From JADLHS01 sp039806955 (GTDB lineage Bacteria > Verrucomicrobiota > Verrucomicrobiia > Limisphaerales > JADLHS01): DNA of 64,000 nt. This document shows, piece after piece, positions 44,322-52,743 of this stretch. Both the position numbers and the translations under genes were made by a program. The stretch covers positions 62,001 through 126,000 of the forward strand of contig JBDHQI010000010.1 of the NCBI GenBank assembly GCA_039806955.1, in the 5' to 3' direction. The notes under the pieces are model-generated. The model ran no database searches. It was given only the letters and a program-made list of their open reading frames with translations, and was not told the origin of the DNA. Each line of letters opens with the position of its first letter. Position 1 is the stretch's first letter.

Positions 44322-45370
44322 TGCGTCGCGGCGGGCAGGCGCTGCTTGATGAGGTCAATCCGCTCGCGCGCCACGCTGGCGTAACGGGACTCAGCGCCGT
44401 TGATCAGAACCTCGTTATAATAAACCAACGCGCCGCTCCAGCGTTTTTGACTGGCGTAAAATTCGGCAATCTTGAAATTGCCCCGCGCCTGCTCCTCTTT
44501 GAGCCGCGCAATGATGCGCCGCACTTCCGGCAACCGCCGATCCTCCGGATGCAGCACCATCAAATCATTGAAGGTCGCGATTGCCTGTTCCGCCGTGCTT
44601 TGATCGTACTCAGCCGTCAACGCTTGTTTGTAGTAGGACATTCCCGCGCGATACAAGGCGTCGGCGGCAATGATGGGCAGGTCGTGATAGCGGTCGGCGG
44701 CGCGTTCGTAGGCGGACGCGGCTTCCGGGTAATTTTTCTGTGATTCATACGCCGCGCCAATGCGCAATTGCGCGTGCGGGGCCACGGCGCCATAAGGTCC
44801 GTTGGCGACGATTTTTTCAAACAACCCCGCCGTCTTTTCCATGTTCGGAAAGAACGGCACGTAACCCCAAAAAATATGGAAGCGTTGCCCGGCCAGAAAA
44901 CGCGAGGCGATTTGGTACTGGCGGCGGGCGGCATCCGCCAGCCGATCGCTCTTGGGATACTTGGTGAAAAGTTCCTGGTAGGCGGCAAACGCGCGTTCAT
45001 CCTTGCGCTGCGCTTCGTACCCGCGTCCCAACAAATATTGCGCCTCGGCGGCATAATCGGAGAGCGGCCACTTGCGTACGAGGTAGGAACTGGCTTTGAC
45101 CGTCGTGGAAAAATCTTTTGCCTCGAACGCTTCCTGCGCCACGGCGAGCTGATCCTTGGCCTGATCTTTGCGCCATTGAGTCGTCGTGCCCGGCAATTCG
45201 TAGTGCCACCCTTCGCCCGGCGTAAAAATCAGCGGGGCCGGTGACGGAAAGGCGAAAAACAGTCCGGTCAGCAGCAGCAGGCTCAGAATGGTAAACCGAC
45301 GACTCATGCGCGGACGGTAGCGACGGGAAAAAATCAAGTCAAGCAGGCGACCCCAACCGGGGTTCGCCAT
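44318..45370 (-). CDS. bamD: outer membrane assembly factor BamD-like TPR protein
   Basis: A 350-residue protein with a signal-like N-terminus and BamD-type tetratricopeptide repeats (AQEAFEAKDFSTTVKASSYLVRKWPLSDYAAEAQYLLGRGY..., FAAYQELFTKYPKSDR). It belongs to the complex that inserts outer-membrane beta-barrels. The ATG at 45370 directly follows the TGA of the preceding gene; an internal ATG at 45307 would give a cleaner signal sequence, so the exact start is uncertain. It forms an operon with lptE. Confidence 0.78.
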   Translation of the reverse strand: MANPGWGRLLDLIFSRRYRPRMSRRFTILSLLLLTGLFFAFPSPAPLIFTPGEGWHYELPGTTTQWRKDQAKDQLAVAQEAFEAKDFSTTVKASSYLVRKWPLSDYAAEAQYLLGRGYEAQRKDERAFAAYQELFTKYPKSDRLADAARRQYQIASRFLAGQRFHIFWGYVPFFPNMEKTAGLFEKIVANGPYGAVAPHAQLRIGAAYESQKNYPEAASAYERAADRYHDLPIIAADALYRAGMSYYKQALTAEYDQSTAEQAIATFNDLMVLHPEDRRLPEVRRIIARLKEEQARGNFKIAEFYASQKRWSGALVYYNEVLINGAESRYASVARERIDLIKQRLPAATQ

Positions 45371-45871
45371 TCAGCCTTTGTAAACGATCATCACGGCGTA
45401 ATCCGTCACAATTTTTTGCGAGCCGATTTCGACGTAGGAATACGTCAGCGGGGTCACACTGACCAGATGTTGCTCGCCCACTTTCTGCAGGAATTCCGTC
45501 ACTGTGTCGTCGAAACGATCGCGACCAACTTCGATACAATCCGTGTGACGGATGGTTTTGATCCGCAATTTGCGATCGGATTCCTTCGCGGCCACTTCCA
45601 GCGGTTTGGAGGGTTTTTCGATCAAACTCGCCGCAGGTTCGCTCCGCACCGGCACTTTGAGATGGCGCTCAATTTTGGCGGCAGCCGAGGAAGCGATGGG
45701 ATTAACCGTGCCACTGGCCGGGGGAATGACCGGCAGTCGGTCGCTGGAGCGCGATGCGGCGGGGATGACGATCTTTTCCGAACACGAGGGGCAGGTGATT
45801 TCGGTGCCGGCCCCGCTGGCGTCCACCGCGAGTTCCTGATCGCACTTGGGGCAATTGAAAATGATGTCCAT
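45371..45871 (-). CDS. zinc-ribbon protein of unknown function, 166 aa
   Basis: The N-terminus holds a zinc ribbon (CPKC at residues 8-11, CPSC at 27-30), then a Pro/Ser-rich linker and a C-terminal beta-rich domain (FDDTVTEFLQKVGEQHLVSVTPLTYSYVEI). It stops one base before the bamD ATG and is probably cotranscribed with bamD and lptE. No catalytic motif is seen. Confidence 0.55.
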   Translation of the reverse strand: MDIIFNCPKCDQELAVDASGAGTEITCPSCSEKIVIPAASRSSDRLPVIPPASGTVNPIASSAAAKIERHLKVPVRSEPAASLIEKPSKPLEVAAKESDRKLRIKTIRHTDCIEVGRDRFDDTVTEFLQKVGEQHLVSVTPLTYSYVEIGSQKIVTDYAVMIVYKG

Positions 45872-45954
45872 AATCTCTTGTTCTTTAGTGGTTCAACGGC
45901 GGGTTGAGCCTAAGCGCGAATGGAAATGAGCGCCAGAAAAAAGTGCCGATTACG

Positions 45955-45991
45955 CCCGACAAAATGCGCCCGCCACGGGCGGGTTGCCCGC
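45955..45991 (-). terminator. possible terminator after msrB
   Basis: Downstream of msrB on the minus strand, the sequence GCCCGCCACGGGCGGG forms a strong short hairpin, with a second GCCCGC half-repeat next to it. A clear T-run is lacking, so it is only a candidate. Confidence 0.35.
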
Positions 45992-46549
45992 TCACTTTTT
46001 GGCCGGTTCAAACTGGATGGCCCCGGAATTGATGCAGTAACGCAGCCCGGTCGGCTTGGGCCCATCATTGAAGACATGGCCCAGGTGCCCGCCACAACGG
46101 GCGCACAGCACCTCGATCCGCCGCATGCCAAAGCTGCTGTCCTCCGCTTCGGTGATGATGTCCGTCTGCGCCGGGGCGTAGAAACTCGGCCAGCCACATT
46201 CCGATTCAAATTTGGTGTCCGAGGCAAACAATAACGCGCCGCAACCCGCACAGTGGTAATCGCCCGCGTCTTTGGTGTTCCAATATTTGCCGGTGAACGC
46301 GCGTTCCGTGCCTTTCTCGCGCAGGATTCGATACTGTTCGGGCGTCAATAGCTTCCGCCATTCTGCGTCGGTTTTGGTGAGGGTATCAGTCATAGTTAAA
46401 GCGGATGAAACGGCCGCGCCGGGCGGCGCCGCCTCCGGCGCCTCGGTTCGTGCGACGTGTCGGTCAACGCCGCAGCCAAGCAGCAGTACCGTTGTCCAAC
46501 CCGCCAGCGTGGTCCGGGCTATTCTCATGATCTCCAAACGCATCATCAC
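45992..46549 (-). CDS. msrB: peptide-methionine (R)-S-oxide reductase, lipoprotein form
   Basis: A 185-residue protein with a signal peptide ending in the lipobox LLGC (Cys26 region). The MsrB domain has zinc cysteines CAGC and CARC, the GWPSFY motif and catalytic Cys in RYCINSGAI. It repairs methionine-R-sulfoxide in envelope proteins. It lies 31 bp after gatA on the same strand. Confidence 0.92.
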   Translation of the reverse strand: MMMRLEIMRIARTTLAGWTTVLLLGCGVDRHVARTEAPEAAPPGAAVSSALTMTDTLTKTDAEWRKLLTPEQYRILREKGTERAFTGKYWNTKDAGDYHCAGCGALLFASDTKFESECGWPSFYAPAQTDIITEAEDSSFGMRRIEVLCARCGGHLGHVFNDGPKPTGLRYCINSGAIQFEPAKK

Positions 46550-46580
46550 CTCATTGTCGCGTTACGCCGCGCCAACCACT

Positions 46581-48080
46581 CTACTCTACCTGCGGGAGCC
46601 GGTCACGATGAACCCAACCAGCCAGCGGCGCGCGTTCCTTGTGCCAGGATGTACTCTGTTCGTAGGCATGCGCAATTTTAAGAATGGTTGCTTCACCAAA
46701 CGGCGGGCCGAGCAATTGCAATCCGATGGGCAGTTGGGGTGAACCGGTGAAACCGCACGGCACGCTGATTCCGCAGATTCCCGCCAAGTTGCATGAAATT
46801 GTGAACACGTCAGAAAGATACATTTGCAGCGGATCGGACGATTTCTCGCCGATCTTGAATGCAGCCGTTGGCGTCGTCGGCGTCACGATGGCATCCACCT
46901 GCTCGAATGCCTTGAGAAAATCCTGCCGGATGAGCGTTCGCACTTTTTGCGCGCGCAGATAATACGCGTCGTAATAACCGCTGCTCAAAACATACGTGCC
47001 CAAAATGATGCGTCGTTTCACTTCCGCGCCAAACCCCTGACCGCGCGTGTTGCAATAAAGCTCGAGCGGATCGTCCCCCTCGGCGCGCCAACCATAGCGA
47101 ATGCCGTCGAAGCGGGCGAGATTCGCCGAGGCTTCAGCCGGCGCAATGATGTAATACGTGGCGGCGGCGTAATCCGCATGGGGCAAGGAAATCGCCGTCA
47201 CGCTGGCGCCCAACGCCTGCAGTTGTTCAATTGCCCGATCCACCGCGGCCTTCACCTCCGGGTCCAGACCCGGGATCTGAAATTCCCGGGGCAAACCGAT
47301 CCGCAACCCTTTGATGTTTCCATCCAACGCCTGGAGGTAATCCGGTACCGGTTGCTTCACACTGGTCGTGTCGCGCTCGTCGTGGCCGCTGATCACCTGG
47401 AGCAACGTGGCCGTATCACGAACGTCCTTGGTGAACGGTCCGACCTGATCCAGGGACGAAGCAAACGCCACCAAACCGTAGCGCGAAACGCGGCCGTAAG
47501 TGGGTTTGAATCCCACGCAACCACAGAACGCCGCCGGTTGGCGAATCGAACCGCCCGTGTCCGATCCCAGCGCGCCAATGACTTCATCCGCCGCCACTGC
47601 TGCCGCCGAGCCGCCAGAGGAACCGCCCGGAATGCGTGTCGGATCCCACGGATTACGCGTCAATCCAAATGCCGAGGTTTCTGTCGAACTGCCCATGGCG
47701 AACTCGTCCATGTTCAAACGACCAAACACAACTGCGCCCGCTGCCTTGAGTTTGGTGACGACCGTGGCGTCGTAAGGAGAAATAAAATTTCCCAGAATTT
47801 TGGAGCCGCAATTCAGCGGTTGATTCTTTACGGCGAAAACGTCCTTAAGCCCGATGGGAACGCCCAGCAACGGACGGTCCAGACCCATCCCTTGGGCAAT
47901 TTCCTGGTCCAGTGCGTCGGCTTGCGCGAGGGCATCGGCCGCATCGTAGCTGATGAAAGCGTGGATTTTTTCATCCACCCGCGCGATGCGATCCAGGCAC
48001 GCCTGCATGGCGGCGCGGACGCTGATTTCCCGTCGGGCAATGCGCACGGTTAATTCCGAAATGGTGAGTTGATGAGGCAT
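46581..48080 (-). CDS. gatA: Asp-tRNA(Asn)/Glu-tRNA(Gln) amidotransferase subunit A
   Basis: A 499-residue amidase-signature protein. The catalytic triad is visible: Lys in GVPIGLKDVF, cis-Ser in IPGGSSGGSAAAV and nucleophile Ser in SDTGGSIRQPA. It releases ammonia from glutamine and, with GatC and GatB, converts misacylated Glu-tRNA(Gln) or Asp-tRNA(Asn). gatC lies 21 bp upstream; gatB is not in the window. Confidence 0.94.
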   Translation of the reverse strand: MPHQLTISELTVRIARREISVRAAMQACLDRIARVDEKIHAFISYDAADALAQADALDQEIAQGMGLDRPLLGVPIGLKDVFAVKNQPLNCGSKILGNFISPYDATVVTKLKAAGAVVFGRLNMDEFAMGSSTETSAFGLTRNPWDPTRIPGGSSGGSAAAVAADEVIGALGSDTGGSIRQPAAFCGCVGFKPTYGRVSRYGLVAFASSLDQVGPFTKDVRDTATLLQVISGHDERDTTSVKQPVPDYLQALDGNIKGLRIGLPREFQIPGLDPEVKAAVDRAIEQLQALGASVTAISLPHADYAAATYYIIAPAEASANLARFDGIRYGWRAEGDDPLELYCNTRGQGFGAEVKRRIILGTYVLSSGYYDAYYLRAQKVRTLIRQDFLKAFEQVDAIVTPTTPTAAFKIGEKSSDPLQMYLSDVFTISCNLAGICGISVPCGFTGSPQLPIGLQLLGPPFGEATILKIAHAYEQSTSWHKERAPLAGWVHRDRLPQVE

Positions 48081-48101
48081 GTCGGTTGCGGAATGCGCGA
48101 G

Positions 48102-48389
48102 TTACTCGACAATTTTGGGAACAACAAACAACCCGCCCGCCTGCCGGGGCGCGTTGTGCAGCGCCGCCTCGTGCGAAAGTGAGGGTTGAATGACGTCCGG
48201 GCGGGTGACGTTGACCGTCGGGACGGCGTGTGCGGTGGGTTCGACTTGGGACACATCCACGGCCTTCAATTGTTCAATAAAACCGAGGATGTTGCCCAGT
48301 TGGGTGCCGAGCGTTTTTTCCTCTTCCGGAGTGAGCGCCAGTCGGGCCAGATGCGCCACATATTTGACATCAAAATCGGTTCCAGCCAT
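48102..48389 (-). CDS. gatC: amidotransferase subunit C
   Basis: A 95-residue protein with the GatC pattern VAHLARLALTPEEEK near the start, VEPTAHAVP in the middle and FVVPKIVE at the end. It joins GatA to GatB and helps GatA folding. It is 21 bp upstream of gatA in the same transcript. Confidence 0.93.
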   Translation of the reverse strand: MAGTDFDVKYVAHLARLALTPEEEKTLGTQLGNILGFIEQLKAVDVSQVEPTAHAVPTVNVTRPDVIQPSLSHEAALHNAPRQAGGLFVVPKIVE

Positions 48390-48445
48390 GTGCGGAGATT
48401 AGCGAGTTGCCGGGGTCGTTCCAAGTTCCAACTGGCCGCCGTCGG

Positions 48446-48727
48446 TTATTCCTCGTCGAACTTGCGTTGCAATAGCGCCTCAATTTCTGTCACTGCCTGG
48501 GCGGCGTCATTGCCATTGGCGTGGACCGTCAATTTGCACCCGGGGCCGGCCGCCAGCATCATCAGGCCCATAATGCTTTTGCCGTTCACCGTTTCTCCGT
48601 CTTTTTCGACCATGATCTCGGCAGTAAAGCGGTTGGCCGTCTTCACAAACATGGCGGCTGGCCGCGCGTGAATGCCCAGCTTGTTTTGCACTGTGAGTTC
48701 TTTGGTCAGCTTCGATCCACTCATCAA
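48446..48727 (-). CDS. ptsH: HPr phosphocarrier
   Basis: A 93-residue HPr with the catalytic His in GIHARPA (about residue 20) and the regulatory Ser in NGKSIMGLMML. In bacteria with HPr kinase, Ser phosphorylation controls carbon regulation. No EI or EII gene is visible nearby. The HPr kinase gene lies 43 bp upstream. Either the first or the second Met may be the start. Confidence 0.93.
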   Translation of the reverse strand: MMSGSKLTKELTVQNKLGIHARPAAMFVKTANRFTAEIMVEKDGETVNGKSIMGLMMLAAGPGCKLTVHANGNDAAQAVTEIEALLQRKFDEE

Positions 48728-48770
48728 AATCGCTTCATTATTAGCGAATCGAAGGGGTTAGGCCATTTTT

Positions 48771-49721
48771 TTATTTTGCCGGTGGCGTGTTAGTCATTTG
48801 GGCGATCAACCGCTCATTCAACTCCTTGGCGGGATTATAGCCAGTGATCGCCAATTTCAGGTGCATGGCTGCCACTTCGATCAGGCGCGCGATGTCCCGA
48901 CCCGGACGGATCGGAATGGTAATGTGCGGCACCTTAACGCCGAGAATCTGCGTGAACTCCTGCTCCAACCCCAGCCGCTCGACATCAGGCACCTCGTTCC
49001 ACGCCTTCAGTGAAACCACCAAGTCCACCCGTTTGTTGGAGCGAATGCTCTTGATGCCGAACATTGCCGCGACGTTGATGATACCGATGCCGCGCACTTC
49101 CATGTGATCCCTGGTCAACGGAGCCGCCGCGCCAATAACGTGCTGGCCATCCTGCAAATGCACTTTCACGACGTCATCCGCCACCAGGCAATACCCACGC
49201 TCGATCAACGCCAGCACGCTCTCGCTCTTGCCCGCGCCGCTCTCGCCCTTGATAATCACACCGATGCCCAGAATATCCACCATGCTGCCCAGCTCGGTGC
49301 CGCGCGGCGCAAACATGGTTTCCAGCGTCAGCGTCGCCTGGCTGATGAAGTGCATGGTGATTTGTGGCGTGCGAAAAACCGGCACCCGCGCCGCGTTGGC
49401 CGCCGCGATCATTTCCTCATCCGGTTTCAAATTGCGGCTGCAGACCAGACACGGCACCTTGTAGCTGAAAAGGGTTTGGTAACATTTGGCGCGATCCGCC
49501 GGCGTTTGCGAGCGGAGGAAAAAAATCTCCGCGTTGCCCAAAGCCTGCACGCGTTTGTAGGCGAAATACTTCGTGAAACCGGCCAACATCAGCCCCGGAC
49601 GATTGACGGTCGGCTCAATGATTTCGCGCTTCAAACCCTCCGCGCCCGCCACCAGTTCCAACCCCAGGGGTTGCTGGTTTTCCCGGAAAAATCGTTCAAC
49701 GGTGATGACTTCTGGTTTCAT
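48771..49721 (-). CDS. hprK: HPr kinase/phosphorylase
   Basis: A 316-residue protein with the P-loop GESGAGKSE, the LVADDVV segment and the HprK signature MEVRGIGIINV. It phosphorylates HPr on serine and reverses this when phosphate is high. It lies directly upstream of the HPr gene. Its tail ends with NTPPAK. The pair works without visible sugar-PTS permeases here, which suggests a regulatory use (inference). Confidence 0.94.
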   Translation of the reverse strand: MKPEVITVERFFRENQQPLGLELVAGAEGLKREIIEPTVNRPGLMLAGFTKYFAYKRVQALGNAEIFFLRSQTPADRAKCYQTLFSYKVPCLVCSRNLKPDEEMIAAANAARVPVFRTPQITMHFISQATLTLETMFAPRGTELGSMVDILGIGVIIKGESGAGKSESVLALIERGYCLVADDVVKVHLQDGQHVIGAAAPLTRDHMEVRGIGIINVAAMFGIKSIRSNKRVDLVVSLKAWNEVPDVERLGLEQEFTQILGVKVPHITIPIRPGRDIARLIEVAAMHLKLAITGYNPAKELNERLIAQMTNTPPAK

Positions 49722-49834
49722 GGCTTGCCCGTCGCCAGAATAGACGGTGGCGCGTTGGATTCAATCTGAATTCCCGCCCGATCGTTCCGCGCCACTTCCA
49801 GCGGGCGCCTGGGTGAATTCACCGCAACGGCGCT

Positions 49835-50029
49835 TCACGAATGTTTGCCGCCGCAGCAACCGTTTTTTCCGTCAGTGTGAGATTTATGCGTGGACGATTC
49901 CGCTGGAGTGTGATCGTGACCGCACCCGCAACCATCCCCCGCTCCGGCTTTCCCGTTCTGCCAGCGGGTGAGCAGTACAAAGAAAAATCCGGCCACCAAT
50001 AAAATTGCGACGATAAATAGAGTTGTCAT
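49835..50029 (-). CDS. small membrane protein with Cys/His metal-binding tail
   Basis: A 64-residue protein from the ATG at 50029: one transmembrane helix (residues 4-21), then a tail with DGCGCGHDH and NGCCGGKHS, which should bind a metal. It resembles small FeoB-associated Cys-rich proteins only in general layout. It is divergent from larB (163 bp apart), so a role with nickel or iron is possible but unproven. The longer upstream frame is ignored. Confidence 0.6.
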   Translation of the reverse strand: MTTLFIVAILLVAGFFFVLLTRWQNGKAGAGDGCGCGHDHTPAESSTHKSHTDGKNGCCGGKHS

Positions 50030-50191
50030 AGCTTTTGCCCGTCCCCGACAGGCTACGCGAATCGCAAATCGTGTCGAGCCTGTGCGATGAGTTCCAGTCT
50101 GCGGAAGCGAACCCGGCCCGTGCCACCTTCCGGCGACTTGGCGACTTGGTTTTGGCGTGACCCAATCCGGTTTTGCTGTCATCGTAATTCC

Positions 50192-50956
50192 GTGACAACA
50201 GCTCAGGTCGAACAACTGCTGGAACAATTCCGCGCGGGCGAAATTTCGCGCGGCCACGTCCTGCGCGCTCTGCAAATTGCGCCCGTCGCTGATCTGGGTT
50301 TTGCTCAGGTGGATTTACATCGGGCGCTGCGCAAGGGATGCCCCGAAGTCATCTTCGGCGCGGGAAAAACCACCGCCCAAGTGGTGGGCATCGCCGCCCG
50401 GCTGTTTCAACAGAAGCAAAATGTACTCGTCACCCGCGCAACGAAAGAACAGGCGCGCGCCTTGCAAAAGCGGTTCAAGGCCGCCCAACACCATGAACTG
50501 GCGCGTTGTGTAACCATTGAAAAATGGCCACTGCCAAAACACCCCGGCACCATTGCCGTCGTCTCCGCCGGCACGAGCGATCTACCGGTGGCGCAAGAAG
50601 CGGCCCTCACCGCCACCCTGATGGGAAACCAAGTGGTGGAAGTTCACGACGTGGGCGTGGCGGGACTGCATCGCGTCCTGGCGCGTTTGGAAATTTTGCA
50701 GCAGGCGAACGTGCTCGTGGTCGTGGCCGGAATGGAAGGCGCGTTGCCGAGTGTGGTCGCTGGACTCGTGAGCAAGCCGGTCATCGCCGTGCCGACGAGC
50801 GTGGGTTACGGCGCGAGTTTCGGCGGCGTGGCGGCGTTGCTCGGCATGTTGAACAGTTGCGGCAGCGGCGTGACGGTGGTGAACATTGACAACGGATTTG
50901 GCGGCGGCTATGCCGCGAGCCAAATCAATGCACTCGCCACAGATGGACACAGATGA
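50192..50956 (+). CDS. larB: nickel pincer cofactor carboxylase LarB
   Basis: About 254 residues from the GTG at 50192 match LarB: EVIFGAGKTTAQVVGIA, VSAGTSDLPVAQEAALTA, EVHDVGVAGLHR, VVAGMEGALPSVVAGLVS and PTSVGYGASFGGVAALLGMLNSC. LarB carboxylates and hydrolyses NaAD in synthesis of the nickel pincer nucleotide. The last residues (ATDGHR) and the stop codon are encoded by repeat DNA. Its usual partner larC lies 9.7 kb further on. Confidence 0.9.
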   Translation: MTTAQVEQLLEQFRAGEISRGHVLRALQIAPVADLGFAQVDLHRALRKGCPEVIFGAGKTTAQVVGIAARLFQQKQNVLVTRATKEQARALQKRFKAAQHHELARCVTIEKWPLPKHPGTIAVVSAGTSDLPVAQEAALTATLMGNQVVEVHDVGVAGLHRVLARLEILQQANVLVVVAGMEGALPSVVAGLVSKPVIAVPTSVGYGASFGGVAALLGMLNSCGSGVTVVNIDNGFGGGYAASQINALATDGHR

Positions 50957-51022
50957 AACACAGATATGTTTCATGCGCCGCGCCAAAATTTTTATTTGTG
51001 AACATCTGTGCCCATCTGTGGC
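50936..51022. repeat. inverted repeat at the 3' end of larB
   Basis: Arms at 50936-50955 and 51003-51022 are reverse complements with one mismatch (core CACAGATGG / CCATCTGTG). The left arm encodes the end of LarB. A third, partial copy lies at 60646-60662, directly before larC, in the same orientation as the right arm. Confidence 0.75.
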
Positions 51023-51074
51023 GGGTTCAATAAAACCCTTTATCTCATTGGGTTTGCTCGCAAGATGGACGGCC

Positions 51075-51094
51075 ACTGTCAGCGGAACTGTCAG
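51075..51094 (+). repeat. left TGTCAG repeats, possible integrase arm sites
   Basis: Two copies of ACTGTCAG start at 51075 and 51087, exactly 12 bp apart, in direct orientation, 140 bp upstream of the integrase gene. Matching repeats with the same period lie at the right end of the island. Confidence 0.5.
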
Positions 51095-51214
51095 TCTGGT
51101 GGCGGATGCCAAAACTATTCGCCACCACTGGCTAGGACTCGCTGAAACTCTGCCACCACGCGCGTTCAATAACGCCGCCGGTTACAGACTGAATTCTCGT
51201 TCAGACCAAACACT

Positions 51215-52243
51215 ATGAAAACGAGATTCAATCTATTCCGTCGCGACAACGGGGTTTATTATACCGAGGACACGACGACCGGCAAGCAATCCAGCTTGCG
51301 CACCAAGGACGAAACCGAAGCCAAGAGCCTGCTTAACGCGAAGAACGAGGCACAGCGGCAACCAGTCTTAAACTTGCACCTTGCCCGCGCCTACCTGACC
51401 GCCAGCGACCCGGCATTTGTGGAACGCACTTGGAACGTGGTCATGGAACAGATGCAATCACGCGGCAAAGAGAGCAGCCGGGAGCGTTACGCCAGCGTGT
51501 TCAAGTCCCCGTCCTTTGACGGCCTGCGGAACAAGAAATTGATGGAAACGACCGCCGATGATTTCTTTGCCGTGTTCAAACAAAACAAGGTTGCGATAAA
51601 CGAGTTTTTGAAACGGCTGCATAACTTCGCCGTGCATCTTGGCTGGATTGCGATTCCGATTGTCGCGCCGTATCTCTGGCCGAAATACGAACCCAAAGAC
51701 CGGCGCGGCATCACGCGGGACGAACACCAGAGCGTTTTAGCGCGGGAGAAGAAAGCGGAATGGAAACTTTACCTTGAATTGCTTTGGGAAACCGGCGCGG
51801 CGCAGAGCGACGCGGTAAACTTCAAGGCCGAGGACATTGACTGGCAGAGCCGGACAATCTCTTACTTCCGCATGAAAACCGGCTCATTGGCACAGTTCAC
51901 GATCAGCAAGAAGCTGGAAACCGTCTTGAACCACCTGCCGACCACGGGGGCATTGTTCCCGAAGCTGTCCACATTCACGGCCAACGACCGGGCGAGCCGC
52001 TTCCGCCGCCGTTGTCATGCGGCGGGAGTAACGGGCATAACGCTGCATTGCTACCGCTACGCATGGGCGGAACGGGCCAAAGTGGTGGGGATGCCAGAAC
52101 GGTTTGCCCAGGCTGCGCTAGGGCATAACAGCAAGGCGATTCACCGCGCCTATGCCAAGAAAGCGCAAATCATCGCGCCATCCCTTGAGGATTACGAAAC
52201 GAAGGCGGCAGCATCCGCACCGCCTAAGGCAATTGCAGCTTGA
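51215..52243 (+). CDS. tyrosine-type integrase, Arg I replaced
   Basis: A 342-residue protein with an N-terminal arm/core-binding part and a C-terminal catalytic domain. HxxR is present (LHCYRYAWAE), the second His is in LGHNSKAIH and the catalytic Tyr is in HRAYAKK. At the place of the usual first Arg (GxRxxE) it reads TGAAQSDAVNF, so the first Arg is missing. A strong hairpin terminator follows. It lies next to the proposed left end of the island and should drive integration and excision if active. Confidence 0.83.
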   Translation: MKTRFNLFRRDNGVYYTEDTTTGKQSSLRTKDETEAKSLLNAKNEAQRQPVLNLHLARAYLTASDPAFVERTWNVVMEQMQSRGKESSRERYASVFKSPSFDGLRNKKLMETTADDFFAVFKQNKVAINEFLKRLHNFAVHLGWIAIPIVAPYLWPKYEPKDRRGITRDEHQSVLAREKKAEWKLYLELLWETGAAQSDAVNFKAEDIDWQSRTISYFRMKTGSLAQFTISKKLETVLNHLPTTGALFPKLSTFTANDRASRFRRRCHAAGVTGITLHCYRYAWAERAKVVGMPERFAQAALGHNSKAIHRAYAKKAQIIAPSLEDYETKAAASAPPKAIAA

Positions 52244-52260
52244 AACCGCCACAATAAACG

Positions 52261-52294
52261 AAGCGGTTGAGTCCTAACGACTCAACCGCTTTTA
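52261..52294 (+). terminator. rho-independent terminator of the integrase gene
   Basis: A perfect 13-bp stem (AAGCGGTTGAGTC / GACTCAACCGCTT) with a 5-base loop is followed by a short T-run, 17 bp after the integrase stop. Confidence 0.8.
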
Positions 52295-52301
52295 ATGTTC
52301 A

Positions 52302-52484
52302 TTGGGGATTTGCACCATCTCCGAAGCGCGTCGCCTTTTCTATGTGGGGCTTTCCCGTGCCCGCCACGTTGTTCACTTGATTCATGCCGATAAATGGCAG
52401 GATAGATTTGGTAATTTGAAGCAAGGTGGTTGTTCGCGGTTCGTCGAAGAAATTCGTGCGAAGCTTGATCAAGGCGCGGAATAA
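52302..52484 (+). pseudogene. C-terminal fragment of a UvrD/Rep-type helicase
   Basis: The 60-residue frame contains SEARRLFYVGLSRARHVVHLI, the motif VI region of superfamily 1 helicases (RRLFYVaxTRA). Nothing of motifs I-V is present upstream, where the integrase terminator lies. It therefore looks like the remains of a larger gene cut away at this junction. No expression signal is seen. Confidence 0.6.
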
Positions 52485-52500
52485 TTCTTCTGAGCAAAGC

Positions 52501-52737
52501 TTAGCCTGCCGCAATCAACGGCACCGCAGCGACCACTGTCGTTCTTTTACGAGCATTCTGTTTTTGCCAGTGCGTATTTATGGTCGTGGTCATCTTGACG
52601 AGCCAAGAACGGTCTTTGGTCAGTTCCAACACGTCCACCGCTGCAAAATACTTGGTGCTGTTTTGCGCGGGATTGCCAAGCGGTTTGAGCAGTCGGGCAT
52701 GGACCAGCGCGGGAATATCATGCGGCTGGCAGTTCAA
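52501..52737 (-). CDS. small protein of unknown function, 78 aa
   Basis: A 78-residue protein (CQPHDIPALVHARLLKPLGNP, KYFAAVDVLELTKDRSWLVK). Its pattern of short helices with a basic tail suggests a small DNA-binding or excisionase-like protein, but no specific family can be named. It is divergent from the next gene, with start codons only 6 bp apart. The codons look biased and real, though it overlaps other open frames. Confidence 0.45.
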   Translation of the reverse strand: MNCQPHDIPALVHARLLKPLGNPAQNSTKYFAAVDVLELTKDRSWLVKMTTTINTHWQKQNARKRTTVVAAVPLIAAG

Positions 52738-52743
52738 GACCCA

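Noticed and set aside
46824..48053. Plus-strand frame of 409 codons over gatA
   Set aside because: Antisense shadow; gatA has the complete amidase triad.
51021..51036. tRNA-like T-arm sequence (GGGTTCAATAAAACCC) as an integration target
   Set aside because: It is only a short hairpin; no acceptor, D or anticodon arms are found around it.
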